The position numbers were made by a program, and so were the translations under genes. The notes below the pieces were generated by a model. The model made no database searches, was not told the DNA's origin, and saw only the letters and a list, made by a program, of their open reading frames with translations. Shown piece after piece: positions 24,374 through 36,972 of a stretch of 64,000 nt of DNA; position 1 is the stretch's first letter, and the number at the start of each line of letters is the position of its first letter. The stretch comes from Parasponia andersonii (lineage: Eukaryota > Streptophyta > Magnoliopsida > Rosales > Cannabaceae), in contig JXTB01000609.1 in NCBI GenBank assembly GCA_002914805.1, positions 124,001 to 188,000 on the forward strand. Direction: 5' to 3'.

Positions 24374-25135
24374 AAAATACATTGAATTTCAATTTTTTTG
24401 TAAAAAAATTCTTGACTGTTGATTGACCCCTAAATAATATCCTCATTTTTTTAATTTATGTAAAATAATTCTTTGATTTTTGAATTTCTACAAAATAATA
24501 TCCTCATTTTTAGATTCTATAAATTAATACCCTAACAATTAAAATTCTTACAAATTAATATCCTAATATTTGAAATTCATATAAATTTATAATCTTAATG
24601 CACAATTAATTGATTTTAATAATAAAAAGATGGTAGTAATCATCGTTAACTTAATTAAAATTTATTAAACAATAATTAAATTTATGAAAAAATATTTGTA
24701 GTTGGCTTATTTCACTTTTTTTTAAAAAAAATAAAAGTAAAAAATTAAAACGAGAGGTAAAAGTAGTTAATTGTAAAAAAAAAAAAAATGAGAGGTAAAA
24801 AAAATGTGTTTTTTTAGCAATTAACCAAAAAAAGTAGCTATAAAATAATTTATGATACATTTTTAATAAGTTAATGAGAGATGTTCGTATCTTTTAATTT
24901 GCTCATTGTATAAATATACAAAGAAAACAAAAGCTGAGAGTATTAATTTGTAAAAATCATAAATATTAAGGTATTAATTTATAGAATTAAAAAACGAAGG
25001 TATTAATTTGCAGAATTTCAAAAATCAAGGCATTAGTTTGCAGAAATTTGAAAGTGAGTGTATTATTTTACAGACATTTAAAATTTATGATTTTTTTTAT
25101 TAAAAAGTTAAAACTCATAGTATTTTTATATGATT
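24374..25135. mobile_element. Inverted-repeat element with subterminal repeat arrays
   Basis: The left half carries several imperfect units of about 35 bases (forms of TTCTACAAATTAATACCCT..TTTTTGA). The right half carries the same units inverted (GGTATTAATTTGCAGAATTTC..AAA). The extreme ends also match inverted: AAAATACATTGAATTTCAAT at left against ATTGTTAAAA-like GTTAAAACTCATAGTATTTT at right. This resembles non-autonomous Mutator-type or foldback elements. No clear target duplication was found. A related, more decayed block lies at about 8780-9160. Confidence 0.55.
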
Positions 25136-26117
25136 AACCTTTTAAAATATTTGAAACATTTTTTTTTTTTCAAATTTCCAGAACACAGGTGAAAAGGAAA
25201 GAAGAATTGAACTTGGTCTTTTAGTATTCACATGGACTTAGATGGGACTAACTTAGGAGACACTTGTTTCAATTTTCAAGTGAAAGATGAATTATCAACA
25301 CTTTCCGAGTGTTTTCGGTCCAACTGTCACGAGACTTGCAAGTGTCCTTCAGCATTTTTCTTGTACAACTTATTATTTGGTTCTAAAACATGTTAAGCTT
25401 CTAGTATCCAACTGTAAATTCCAAAATCCTATTTAGGGTTTTGCCGTTTTAGTCAGGTATCCTTATCTCATATGTACTTCATTCTAAATATGTTCAAATT
25501 TGAATACTGGAAGTGTCTTAGTTTGACGTAAGAAAAACTTTGAATAAAAGAAAAGGCTGCTTCCAGCAATATCAACCCCAGCATGACTCTAAATTCAATT
25601 ATGATTTATATAATTTGCTTGAAAGTACACCAAATTTATTGTAAGAAAACAACTACGAACCTATCCACCAAAATAAAGATTTATTATAAATGGGAAAACA
25701 GCAACATCCACATTCCCTTGAGGCAGTCCTTGTTAATGTGGCGTGTCTTAATTAGGTGAACACAGGACAACCCATCTTCTTATGTGTCCAAATTTCCTAT
25801 ACATATAGGTCCCTCTTTCTTCTTTTTTTTATTAATCACTATATAATTCTAACAAACACCTATTTTAATACAAATTTATTTTTGGTTTCATCAAAGAGCT
25901 ATACCTATATTTTCTTTTAATTAAATCCTTTTTTATCCCAATAGGGACTTGCTACATAATAGGCATTAACATGTATGTGGGAAACACAATTTGGCTGAAA
26001 GCATTCAGTGGGTATATTTAAAAAAGAAAACATTGTGATAAAAGTCTTAAGGGACAAAGTTGTGGCTGTATTACAGTCATCACTAAAGTGAGTATTATTG
26101 GGTGACAGAAATGATTT

Positions 26118-26346
26118 TGTAGCTACTTAATGTAATTTAGCCATTAAGTTTTTGCAGTTCTTATAAATTGTGGCAAAAGATCAACTGTTTGTCACTTAAA
26201 CCTTCTAGAAGTTGCAATACTAATTGTATAGATAATGACCCAAATTTGCAAATACCAGCTACTTAATATAGTTTAGCCATGAGAATTTTTTGGTGCATAT
26301 TGCAGTACTAAGAAATTATGACAACAATCAACTTTTTGTCACTTGA
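26118..26346. repeat. Direct repeat, about 145-bp period, two copies
   Basis: GTAGCTACTTAATGTAATTT..GCAGTTCTTATAAATTGTGG..TCAACTGTTTGTCACTT is repeated at about 26261 as CAGCTACTTAATATAGTTT..GCAGTACTAAGAAATTATG..TCAACTTTTTGTCACTT. It is non-coding. Confidence 0.7.
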
Positions 26347-26593
26347 AAAAAAAAAAAAAAAAACAGATAACTTGTTTTTATTATTTATCCTGATAATAAG
26401 CACAAAAATTCAGAGCTTTTGGATCTCAATCGCAAGTGGTCAGTTGTGTTAGCAAAGAAAAAAAAAACTATGTTAAACTTTTGTTGTTTAGGTATAAATT
26501 ATATTATAGTCAAATAGTATACAAATATGATAAATTCAATAACAATTAACTAGTTTTTTTTTTTGATAAACTATAATTAACTAGTTTAAATAT

Positions 26594-28073
26594 TGTCTAC
26601 ACTCAAAATATACTAACGACTATCACAATATAGATTAAGGTATCGATCCCACAGAGAAATAAATCAACAATAAAAAAGAAACGAGAAATAAAAAAAAAAT
26701 TGAAAATAAAAATTAACTAAGAAATAAATTAAATTAATCACAAAATAATAAATGAATATACCAATACGACAAAAGTAAGGCTTCAGGCTTCAAGATTCAC
26801 TTAATTGTTCGTTTAATTGTTACCAACTTTGATTCCTATTTATTACTTAATTATATGTTTCACATCTCAAATACATAACTGAAAAATATAGTAATTAAGA
26901 ACAAATATTAACCTAAAATATTCAATATGAGAAAATCTTCTAATTAACATAAAAATAATCTATCTGATTAGTTATCTAAGATTGACAATATATCACAGTG
27001 ACAATACTACAGTAAAAGATCCACTAATAATACAAATATAATTATAATATAGTTTAAATCACCACATAAAAAAGCATGACTGAATTTATATAAGAAACTA
27101 GAAAATAATTTATTGAAAATAAAAATATTGAAGAATTTAACGAACTAATTTATAAGCGTTAAAGCACTCTCAGGAATCAAAGGTGGAAAACAACAAAATT
27201 CCTCTAAAAATTAGCCTAACCTCGCACTCATTTCACTCTCTCTCTCTAGAAAAAGTTGATTTTTCTCTCTTTAAATTAGTGTGTTTTTTCTCCTTACATT
27301 TTGACTATTTATAACTGAAATTAAAATATTAAGTTACCACATTTCACATTTCTAAAGATGCAATCTGCTTAGTCTATGTGATGTGTAAAACTCTCTCAAT
27401 TTCTTTTCTCTTTTTCTTTTTCCGTCTCTTTCCACATTTCTACGCATTATCTGAGATAAGGGTCGTGAGATGTGATCCAGTGCGGCGGAAAACAAACGAG
27501 CTTAGCACTTAAATTGGATGGGATTGGCTGAAGAAAAACGATGGTGAAGGAAACTGATATGGCGACGGATAAATGGTGCTAAAACTCAGTGTACAAACGT
27601 TGCGAAGCACAGGAACGGACGAGGCTGCTGCAGCAGGCCCACATGTCCCCTACCTTCCACTTGTCAGGTCCTCTACGTGAACTCCACACGCGCATCCGAT
27701 GGCTAGGCCTTTGAATTGACGGCTAATATTGTGCCTACACTCCCTCTTCCACTCGCGAGTATGGGCTTCGTTTTCCCAAATTTTTTCCTTTTCTTTTTCT
27801 TTTATTTTAATCTAAATCATTACAAAATTAAATCAGATTCAAATTCAAATTAAACCCAAATCATAATCTAAAAACTATCATAAGAATTTAAATAAAACTA
27901 AATTATCCTAAACTAAATTAAATTAAATAAAATAACTAAATCTAATAAAATTATATCTAAATACTAAAAATCAAATTAACTATAAATAACCTAAATCAAA
28001 CTAAAATTACACAAAAATACACAAAATATATAAGAAAAAGAACATAAGTAACTCTATTTTCTTAGAATCATCA
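26594..28073 (-). repeat. Long terminal repeat (3' LTR of the minus-strand element)
   Basis: It is 1480 bp, starting TGTCTACACTCAAAATATAC and ending TTAGAATCATCA in plus coordinates. It aligns along its length with 32695-34164. The minus-strand element ends here, next to the polypurine tract at 28076-28090. Confidence 0.92.
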
Positions 28074-29665
28074 CATCCCCAAACTTAAACTTTGCTAGTC
28101 TCTAGCAAAAAAAATAAAACATAAAAGAAAAATTTAAACACTTAAACATAACTCAGTTCAATTCTCGAAATTTTTGCCTCAAAGATTTCATATAAAACTC
28201 AGAAAAAAAAACTCTAAATACTGTAAATGGTCTAGAATTTCAATTCAAATACCAATTTAACCTCAATTAAAATCCTTACGTGTGTGTATGAACAATTATA
28301 TTTAATACTTCGCAACTTAGATCAGTTTATGCAAACAAGTGACATATATACAATCTCTAGATGATAAATAAACTTCATAAGCCTATTTTTCATACCACTC
28401 TTCACTAATGTAGACCAATGCTACACCAAAAACCATTAGGACTTTATTTAACCTTGTAATGTATGACTAGGGTAACGGTAGGATACAAGTCATTTTTATG
28501 ACTCTAATCATCCTAAGTACATAACTTATTCTTAGATTTTTTTAAAACTTCACCTTAAACACTTCATTGATACAAACTCTTAAACTTATTTTTCACTTCC
28601 TTCTCCACTTCACTTTTCCTTTTGTTTTTTTTTTATATTCTTCTTTTTTTTCATTTTTTTCAACTTTTTTTTTTTTTATAAAGTGCTATTCCCCCAAACT
28701 TATGATTTTTATCATTTCCTTTTTTTTTTTACAAGAGTACAATAACTTTTTTTTTTTCAGCCTCAAAAAGATATTTTAAAACACCACTCTTTCTCCCATA
28801 ATATCACATAAAATAAAATATGCTCGATAAAGATCACATATGCATAGGTAAAAGGTAAGATATAGGGAATTATTATAAGCTTTAGGCCAAAAATGTGGGT
28901 GACAAAGAAAAGGAGAAAATTAGGCTCAAAAGGGTAAACTAATGATATTCAAGTATCTATGGTAGGCTTGAAAGGCTCAAATGATCCAAAAATGGCCTAA
29001 ATCATATCTCCAATACAGCTTAGTTTAAGATTTCGCCTCAAGTGATAATCAAACAGGTTCTAAAGTTTATTAATGAGATTTCAGAAATTCACTTAATCAA
29101 ATAAACTTTCTCTAAGTAAATAAAACGATTAAAATGCAACCGAGTGCTCAAAAATATTCAAGAATCATAAGCAAAGATCAAACTAACATAAGAATTAAGC
29201 ACACGGACAAAAATAATATTCATCATTTTCCTAAGAAATTTAATCAGTAAAATCAAATCTTGTCATTAGCATTCGATTATCAAAGTGAGTCATAAAAAAA
29301 AACTTTTTTTTCACTTTTTTTGGAAAAATTTTGTACATGCATGAAAAATTTGTGCATTAAAAATATGCACACATATGCCACCTCCTCCAACCTAAATCAA
29401 ATAGTGTCCTCATTATCACAAAATGTAAAAAGAAAAGAACAAAGGACAAAGCACACCTGAGTGATAGAGATTCCATATGAAGCATAGACTTTGTAATGAA
29501 TAGGCTAGAAAAGAGGATGAAAACAAACTAAGGAAAACAAAAATAAAAAAATAACGTAAGAAAATAATAAAATATGGTACAAAGAGATAAAACCTGATCA
29601 GTTATGGTAAATATAAGCCACCAATGTGATCTCCTCAGATTGGTCTTACCTCTCTACAAAATTCT

Positions 29666-30250
29666 TCAACCGTTGTCAAATGTATGTTTGGAACCCTCAA
29701 ATGATGAAGCTAAGTTATCTCTCGGAGTCTTCACATCGCATGGTTTTAGCTCATCTCTTTCAGGAGGCAACTTCTCAAAGCGTGGTTGAAATAATTTCTT
29801 TTGCTTATCTTGTGTCTTAAAATCAGTAGAAACATTTATATTATCAAGATAAAATAAATTTTCACTATTAACATCACGAAGGATATAACTCAAAGGATCA
29901 AACTTTGGGCTCTTATCAATTTCTTTCATTACTAATGTATCTATCATATCAGTATGATAACATTCATCGTCATCATGTGGTTGCTTCCCAACATGGAAAA
30001 CATTTACCTCGAAGGTCTTGTTCTCATATGATAACTTCATTAGACTATTCCTATAATTAATGAGGGCATTATTGTAGTAAGGAAAGGTCTTCCTAAGATT
30101 AGCGAGATCTTAGACTTGATGTCAACCACAAATTGTGTATCCATGATCAGAAAATTAACAAGATAGTAGAATTTATCAATTTGCAGCAAAACATTTTCTA
30201 CTATCCCTCTTGGTCTTCGTACAGAATGATTGGCTAGCTACAGTACCACA
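29666..30250 (-). pseudogene. Retrotransposon protease/downstream fragment
   Basis: Minus-strand translation of 30250-30050 gives RRPRGIVENVLLQIDKFYYL and then SLILGRPFLTT, matching the retropepsin end of plant gypsy polyproteins. It is interrupted by stops near 30045. A following open stretch (30040-29666) begins MKLSYENKTFEVNVFHVGK, the usual sequence after the protease. Reverse transcriptase does not follow. Confidence 0.8.
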
Positions 30251-31689
30251 TATATGGACTTAATTTCTCCAAGGCCTAATCGCAAATATACAGAATATGA
30301 CATGAGATTTACATTTACTTCTAGGTTTAGAAGATCTTGGCCAAACTCGTATATCCCTGTGTGGCATGTGATAGTGGGACAACCTGGATCCTTGTATTTG
30401 AGTAGTATTTTCTACTCAATTACCGTACTTACCTACTCAGTCAAGGATGCAGTCTTCTTGATGTGATGCCTCTTTTTCATGGTGCATAGATCTTTGATCA
30501 CCGTAGTATACAATGACATTTGTTTAATCACATGTAATAAAGGCAGATTAATTTTAACTTACTTAATGATTTCAAGGATCTCACTTTGATTTTTCGATAT
30601 TTTTTCTATCTTGAGAGCTTGAGGAAAAGACACTTTAACCAGAAATTTCTTTTCAGCTTTTTTGGAGGGGCATATTGAGTACTACGCAGAGTGGTAGTGT
30701 TGCTTAGTAAAGTTAGACTTTCTAAAGTCTGACCACCTCGAGTAGTAATGGAATTGATCTTTTTAATATTCTACATATCAGTGCCAGAGGTTTGTGCCAA
30801 GTGTTGCCCCTTCGGATTGAACTGAGGTTGAGCAGAAAATATTCCACACTCTTGTTCAGTAAGAGTGCTAGTCGGCTTAGCTATCTAACTCTTAATCTCT
30901 TTATTCTCTTCCACCAGCTGTGTAAATACAGACTCAAACTTTTGGTTAGTTTTATTCCGTGCCTCCATAAATGCCTGAAGTGTTTCCTCCAAAGGATTTC
31001 TATTAGGTTGTGCATTGTATTGAGGTGCAGAGTAATTCCTAGGTAGTGGTGCCTCAGTGTTTCAATTATTGGTGGATGATGCAGGCTGGTTTTGGTCATA
31101 CCTCTAGCTAAAGTTCAGATGGTTTCTCCAGCCAGGATTGTATATGTCAGAATATGGTGAGAAAGGTTTTCTAAATGTTTCTAAGGCATTGTATTGTTCT
31201 TCATAAACCCCTCTCATCTTACTGTAAGTTGGATATCCTGGGCTAAGTATTATATTCTCCTGTAGACTAAACATATAGCTTGAGATTCTACCCTAGCAAC
31301 CATACGTGTAACTCTACTATTTCTAGTTTTTAAAGCCTATAATTTTCTAGTCATAGCTTCTAGTTGGGCTTTAAAGCTATCTTCTCCTCTAAGATGGTAG
31401 ATTCGGTTGGTCATGACCTACTAGTGCTGTCAGTAGTACTAGGTCCAGTCCACGTGTGAGTTTTTTCAGCTAACTCATTCAGGTAGTCTATGGTTTCATC
31501 TGGGTCTTTCTGTAGGAACTTTCCATTACACATCATCGCTATGAATTAGCACTCCCTAATGGTTAATCTCTCATAAAAATAACTTACTAGTTACCAATTT
31601 TCGTACCCATGATGTGGGTACATATTCAGTAACTCTTTGAATCTCTCCCAAAGCTTGGTATAATATTTCACTATCTTTTTGGGAAAATG

Positions 31690-32090
31690 TTGAGATTTAT
31701 CTCTTAAGGCTGTTAGTCTTATGGTGCGGAAAGTATTTGTTACAAAAAGCTCGGGTTATTTCCCCTATGTACCTATGGATCTCGGTCTCAAAGAATATTG
31801 CCAACTCTTCACTTTATCTTTCAAGGAGAATGGGAAAAATTTTAACCAAACAGTATCTACTGCATTGGGTTGGCTATAAAAAGTGGCCACTACCTCTTCA
31901 AATTCCCTTATATGCAAATATGGATTTTCATTATCTAGGCCATAGAAGATGGGTAAAAGTTGGATCATGGTACGTTTATAATCCAATTGCGGTATATTTT
32001 ATGGAAAAATAATGCATGAAAGTATGGCTGTGCGGATTGGGTGTAGGTAATCATTTAAAGTCCTAGTAGCGTTATTTTCAATTTGATTCA
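31690..32090 (-). pseudogene. Retrotransposon gag fragment
   Basis: Minus-strand translation gives RTLNDYLHPIRTAILSCIIF, a stop, then IQLLPIFYGLDNENPYLHIR and LKFFPFSLKDKVKSW, ending RPRSIGT and another stop. These are core motifs of the plant gypsy gag (retrotrans_gag) domain. At least two stops make it non-functional. Confidence 0.85.
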
Positions 32091-32219
32091 TGGTGGCTGG
32101 TAAATGTGTCTCTGATGAATCTGTGCTTGACGAAGAGTCAGATGAATCTTTTTCAAAATCGAGTTTTCTACTAAGTTTTCCTGTTTTGTCTCTATGCTAA
32201 GACATGCACCCAAGTTTTT

Positions 32220-32251
<32 letters not shown>

Positions 32252-32674
32252 AAGTTCCCAAATCGATTAGAATGGGTGCAAAAGGTCCCACGTAAAACCT
32301 AACATTCCTAGACAGAACTCCCCAAAGTTTGCAGGTGAGTTGGAGGGATCGCGGTTATAGTTCTTATTATTCTGTAATTAATCTTTCTTAAACAATGCCT
32401 TTGTGATAGAACAATCCCAGTTTCTATCAATTACGCAAATAACACATTTTTTTTAAATAAAATAAAATAAAGTAATAATAATGTGGAAAAGAAGAAAAAA
32501 ATAACTAATTAAAATCTTAAAGCCTAGAAAATTAATAAACCTAATTAATAAAGATAAAATCTAAACTAAAACAGAAAACAAAATCTAAAAATAAAAGAAA
32601 CTAAAATTAAAAAAATTATTTTTACAAAAATCTAAAAGAAAAAGAATGAAATAATTATGTACCTTTTTCGTTAA

Positions 32675-32693
32675 TTTGCAACAGTGCCAAATT
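32675..32693 (-). other. Primer-binding-site remnant
   Basis: Just inside the 5' LTR, the minus strand reads AATTTGGCACTGTTGCAAAT, close to the TGGCGCCGTTGCCGGGG-type site found in many plant gypsy elements. Several CG to CA/TG changes fit methylation-linked decay. Confidence 0.6.
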
Positions 32694-32694
32694 T

Positions 32695-34164
32695 TGTCTA
32701 CGCTCAAAATATACTAGCGGCTATCGCAGTATAGATTAAGATGTTAATCCCATAAAGAATTAAATCAACAATATAAAAGTAACGAGAAATAAAAAGAAAA
32801 ATTAAAAATAAAAATTAACTAAGCAATAAATTAAATTAATCATAAAATAATAAATGAATATATCAATACGAGAAAAACAAAGGATTCAAAATTCACTTAA
32901 TTATTCGTTTAAGTACTACTAACTTTGATTTCTATTTGTTACTCAATTATATATTTCACATCCTAAACACATAACTAGAAAATATAGCAATTAAGAACAA
33001 ATATTAACCTAAACTATTCAATATGAGAAATTCTTCCAATTAACACAAAAATATTATATCTTATTAGTTATCTAAGATCGACAATATATTACAGAGACAA
33101 TACTACAGTAAAAGGTCAACTAATAAAACAAATATAATTATAATTTAGTTTAAATCACTATATAAAGAAAGTATGACTAAATTTATATAAAAAACTAGAA
33201 ATTAATTTATTGAAAATAAAAATATTAAAGAATTTAACAAACCAAATTTATAAACCTTAAAGCACTTTAAAGAATCATAACTAAAAAACAAAAAAACTAC
33301 ACAATTAAAATCATCTTTCTAAAAACTAGTCTAACCTCCACTCATCTCACACACTCTCTCTAAAAAAAGTTAATTTTTCCCTCTCAATTCTTTCTCCTCA
33401 CGTTTTGGCTATTTATAGCTGAAATTGAATTGTATGCAAGTCTCTATATTTCAAGATGTCCGTTTAATCATGTGATGTGTAAAACTCTCTCAATTTCTTC
33501 TCTCTCTCTCTCTGTCTCTCGTCCCCATGTTTCCACACATTTTCTGAGCTGAGGGACGTGAGATGTGATCCAGTGCGGCAAAAACAAATGAGCTCAAGAC
33601 TTAAATTGGATCAAATTGGCTAAAAAAAATGATGGTGAAGGAAGCTGAAGTGGCGACGGATGAGTGGTCTAAAAACTAGGAGTACAAGGAAACGAAGTAT
33701 AGGAACGAACAAGGCTGCTGTAGCTGCTGACGACCACGAGGCCCACATGTCCCCTACCTTCCGCACGCCGGCTCCTTTGCGTGAGCTGTACACGTCCATC
33801 TGATGGCTAGTATGTGCCTACACTCTCTCATCCACGCGCGAGTATGGGCTTTGTTTTTCCGAATGTTTTCCTTTCCTTTTTCTTTTATTTTAATCTAACT
33901 CATTACAAAATTAAATCAAATTCAAATTAAAATTAAACCTAAATCATAATCTAAAAACTATAATCTTAATTTAAATAAAATTAAATTATCCTAAACTAAA
34001 TTAAATTAAATAACTAAATCTAATAAAATTAAATAAAATTATATCTAATACTAAAAGTCAAATTAACTATTAATAACCTAAATCAAACTAAAATCACACC
34101 AAAACACACAAAATATATATATAAAAAATAGAACATAAATAACTCTATCTTTGTAGAGTTATCA
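32695..34164 (-). repeat. Long terminal repeat (5' LTR of the minus-strand element)
   Basis: It is 1470 bp, starting TGTCTACGCTCAAAATATAC and ending GTAGAGTTATCA in plus coordinates. It is followed at once by AATAT, the same 5 bases that precede the other LTR. Confidence 0.92.
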
Positions 34165-34169
34165 AATAT

Positions 34170-34667
34170 ATATATATATATATATATATATCACAGCTTG
34201 ATTTTGAAAGCTTTAGATTGCGTATCCTGATTAGATAATCAACTTGGTCGGATTATTAGGTCAAGCTATTTTGAGCACTAAAACTATATGTTGTAGTACT
34301 TGTCAAGGCTGGGATTCGACATAATCATAAGGATATTCTACTAATTGACCTTTCAATGAAAAGAGGGTCAAGTTGATATAACTCTCCATCCCGAAAATTA
34401 TTCCAAAAAAACATATGATAATGACCACAGAAAATGTTTAACATTACTAGTAATGTTAAACATGTATATAAGTACTAGTAAGTGATTTTTTGTTTTTTTT
34501 TTTTTAAAATTGTTTCGGTTCCAATGATGATATTCATTATGATGACACAAATGAAAGCTAACGTGATGGTTTTATATCAAAATTTGGGCCATAAATGGAG
34601 ATCTTCCCCATCCTCCCAACCAAATCCTTGGGGAGGCTTCCACCACTATTTATTGCCTCTACTATGA

Positions 34668-34710
<43 letters not shown>

Positions 34711-35940
34711 TTTTTTTAAGTAGGATTGATTCCCCTTCGAGTGAATATTAATGGTCCAAACGTGGTCCATTATTGTTTTATTTATTTGACTTTTAATAGA
34801 TTTCATCACTTAAAACTGCACATTGCTCATGCATATCTATGTGCCCAAATTATTAATGATACTAAAGTGACATTTATAAATGTAATGGACTAATTCATGA
34901 TGAGTCTTTTTCTTTCTTTTCATGGAATAATCTCATTTCTCTTTGCAAATATACATTTCATTTTATTTTTGTTAAGTTATATCCATTAGTAAATGCACTA
35001 TCTTTTCACTTTAGAAATTTATTTTTAAGATAAAGATATTATATGGGTTAAAGCTAGATTCACATATGACTCAAAATCATGTCTACTTTGTAGCTCACAA
35101 TCATATTCCAAACAGTATATTCATACCATATAATTTCAAATTTAAATGAGTATAGAATGTTATAAAATTAACAAATTAGTGTGAAATTTTGGATGATGTC
35201 CTATGAATACACTAGTTAGACATCATTTGAGAGACCAAAGTCAATTGGTGACTTTGAATTCAACGATTAAATGTGTCATACGAATAAGACTGCTTTAGTA
35301 GTGTGCAGTACAACTCATAGAAGAAGTAAGTGGGTTGTTCGTTGGAGTAGGCCGCTTCATATGTGATATGTATACACTAGTTAGACGCGATTTCAGAGAC
35401 CAAAGTTTATAAGTAACTTTGAGTTCCAATACATGTATTGTTTCAAATGTGTCGACCAATGGCTTAGTCGCAGATCATTTTACCGCTAGGCTACCGCATC
35501 TGTAATAGATACTATTCCATACCTTATCGTTTAGCAAAATATCTAGATGCACATTTTGTGAATATAATAACACTATAACCAGAAGGATTGAATAACATTA
35601 AACAATACACTACGTGTAAAAGCTAGCCATGAAAATCGTAGACATTTCACTAAATTCACCCTCTTGGGATAACATATATATATATATATATATGTATATG
35701 TGAGCTGTCAAAGCTTTTTCAGTCTGACAATCTTGTCCCTCATCATTACCTCAATAAATAGTGGCCACTTCTTTGCACCCGTGGCACCGCCCTCACACAT
35801 TTTTGGATCACATCCGCTGTGGGATTCAAGTCGTAGATTTCATTTCCTTTTAAAAATACCCAGTCAGCTAATTTTCATTTGTTTTTTAATTCTCTCTAGC
35901 ACCAATCTCCTACGCCTAGACCCCACCCTTTTGATGCTTC
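34170..35940. other. Intergenic region upstream of the PIF gene
   Basis: AT-rich, with TA microsatellites at 34170-34192, 34671-34707 and 35670-35694. A loosely repeated stretch around ACACTAGTTAGAC(A/G) occurs at 35210 and 35369. No gene is supported. Confidence 0.5.
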
Positions 35941-35957
35941 ACCCCCTCTCCGTCTGA

Positions 35958-35963
35958 CACGTG
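35958..35963. promoter_or_regulatory. G-box CACGTG in the PIF promoter
   Basis: GACACGTGG lies about 180 bases before the probable TATA sequence (CATATAAACC, near 36137). bHLH factors including PIFs, and bZIPs such as HY5, bind this site, so feedback or clock/light control is plausible. Motif only. Confidence 0.5.
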
Positions 35964-36136
35964 GAAACCCCTTACTCGGTTCCCCACGGGAACCGCAGCA
36001 CAGTGTTACTAGCGAATCTTTGCTCTGACCTCCTTTGTGTGATGTCTATGTCGTTGTAATTTGGGTTAAAGGCTCTCTATCTCTGGTCCATTGTTTGGCT
36101 CCTCATTTGCTATTGCTTACAAGCCTTTTAAACTCA

Positions 36137-36168
36137 TATAAACCACAAAGACAAATAGAGACTTTGAT

Positions 36169-36207
<39 letters not shown>

Positions 36208-36972
36208 GAAAAGCTAGGTGATTTACAAACTATCCTTCTGGATTGGAAGAACACTCAACAAGAGGTTTTTTTACTTTCTCCTAAGTTTTGCTCAACTGGG
36301 TTGTCATCATTATCATTTTTGTTTTTTTGTTATTTTGGGTTTTTTTTTTTTTTTCCCCAGTTCGCTGAGTTTCAATTCACTTGAAAGGCTATGCTTTTTT
36401 CTTTTTTTCTTGGTCTTATGGAAACGGTCATTTTCTCTCTCTGTTTCTTTCTTGAAATCATTATGTAAAGTTACTGGTTCTTCAATGCCTTCGATTGGAT
36501 TGGAGCTTTTCTGAATTTCTTTGTACATGTTAAGTTTTTGGGGATTTTCCCAATCTGGGGATCCACAAAGTTCTGTCAACTGTAACTTTTCGTCTTAGGA
36601 AGAAAGTCTAGTTTGGTTTGTTAAGAAAAATCTGACAAGTAGTGCCTAACAAATTGGTGGCCTTATTGTATTGCAGCAATTGTTTTTTTTTTTTTTTCCC
36701 CTGACCACAGTTCCATAATAGGTAGAGAAAATTTAATATTACTTTTTGATTTAAATAGTTAATTAACCGGTTTGACTAAATTAATCAACTGCTTTTTATG
36801 GATTAAGCTATTTTTTTAATATATTTTTTGAGATGTCAGTCACTGTTTTTTTTTAACTCAGTTTTTTTATGAGATAAAGCCTCAAAATTATGATTAGCCC
36901 GGGAGTACTTTTGTAATATACTAAGCTGCCTTTTATCCTTGCTTTGCAGACACCTTATTTTTCCGGTCAGCC
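36137..36972 (+). promoter_or_regulatory. PIF gene core promoter and spliced 5' leader
   Basis: A TATA-like CATATAAACC near 36137 is followed by a (GA)n tract at 36173-36203 and a CT/T-rich leader. A leader intron probably ends at 36949 (CTTTGCAG), leaving the last 23 leader bases ACACC..GCC before the ATG at 36973. The leader donor site is not certain. Confidence 0.55.

Larger units (their letters stand above)
23757..26588. other. Intergenic sequence between the reductase and the LTR element
   Basis: Contains the repeat-ended element at 24374-25135 and a duplicated block at 26118-26346. The remaining AT-rich sequence (23830-24360, 25140-26110) shows no coding frame I can support. Confidence 0.55.
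26594..34164 (-). mobile_element. Ty3/gypsy-type LTR retrotransposon, gag-protease only (7.57 kb)
   Basis: Two direct LTRs (26594-28073 and 32695-34164), both TG..CA, are flanked by identical 5-bp target duplications AATAT (26589-26593 and 34165-34169). The element reads on the minus strand. Next to the right LTR is TTTGGCACTGTTGCAAA, a decayed form of the primer-binding-site sequence of this gypsy group. Beside the left LTR is a purine-rich AAGTTTGGGGA tract. Inside, in order on the minus strand, are a gag domain (IFYGLDNENPYLHIREFEEV, near 31930) and a protease end (SLILGRPFLTT, near 30090). No reverse transcriptase, RNase H or integrase motif was seen; 28.1-29.6 kb is AT-rich non-coding. 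The LTRs differ at many positions and the gag has stops, so it is old and immobile. Confidence 0.92.
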
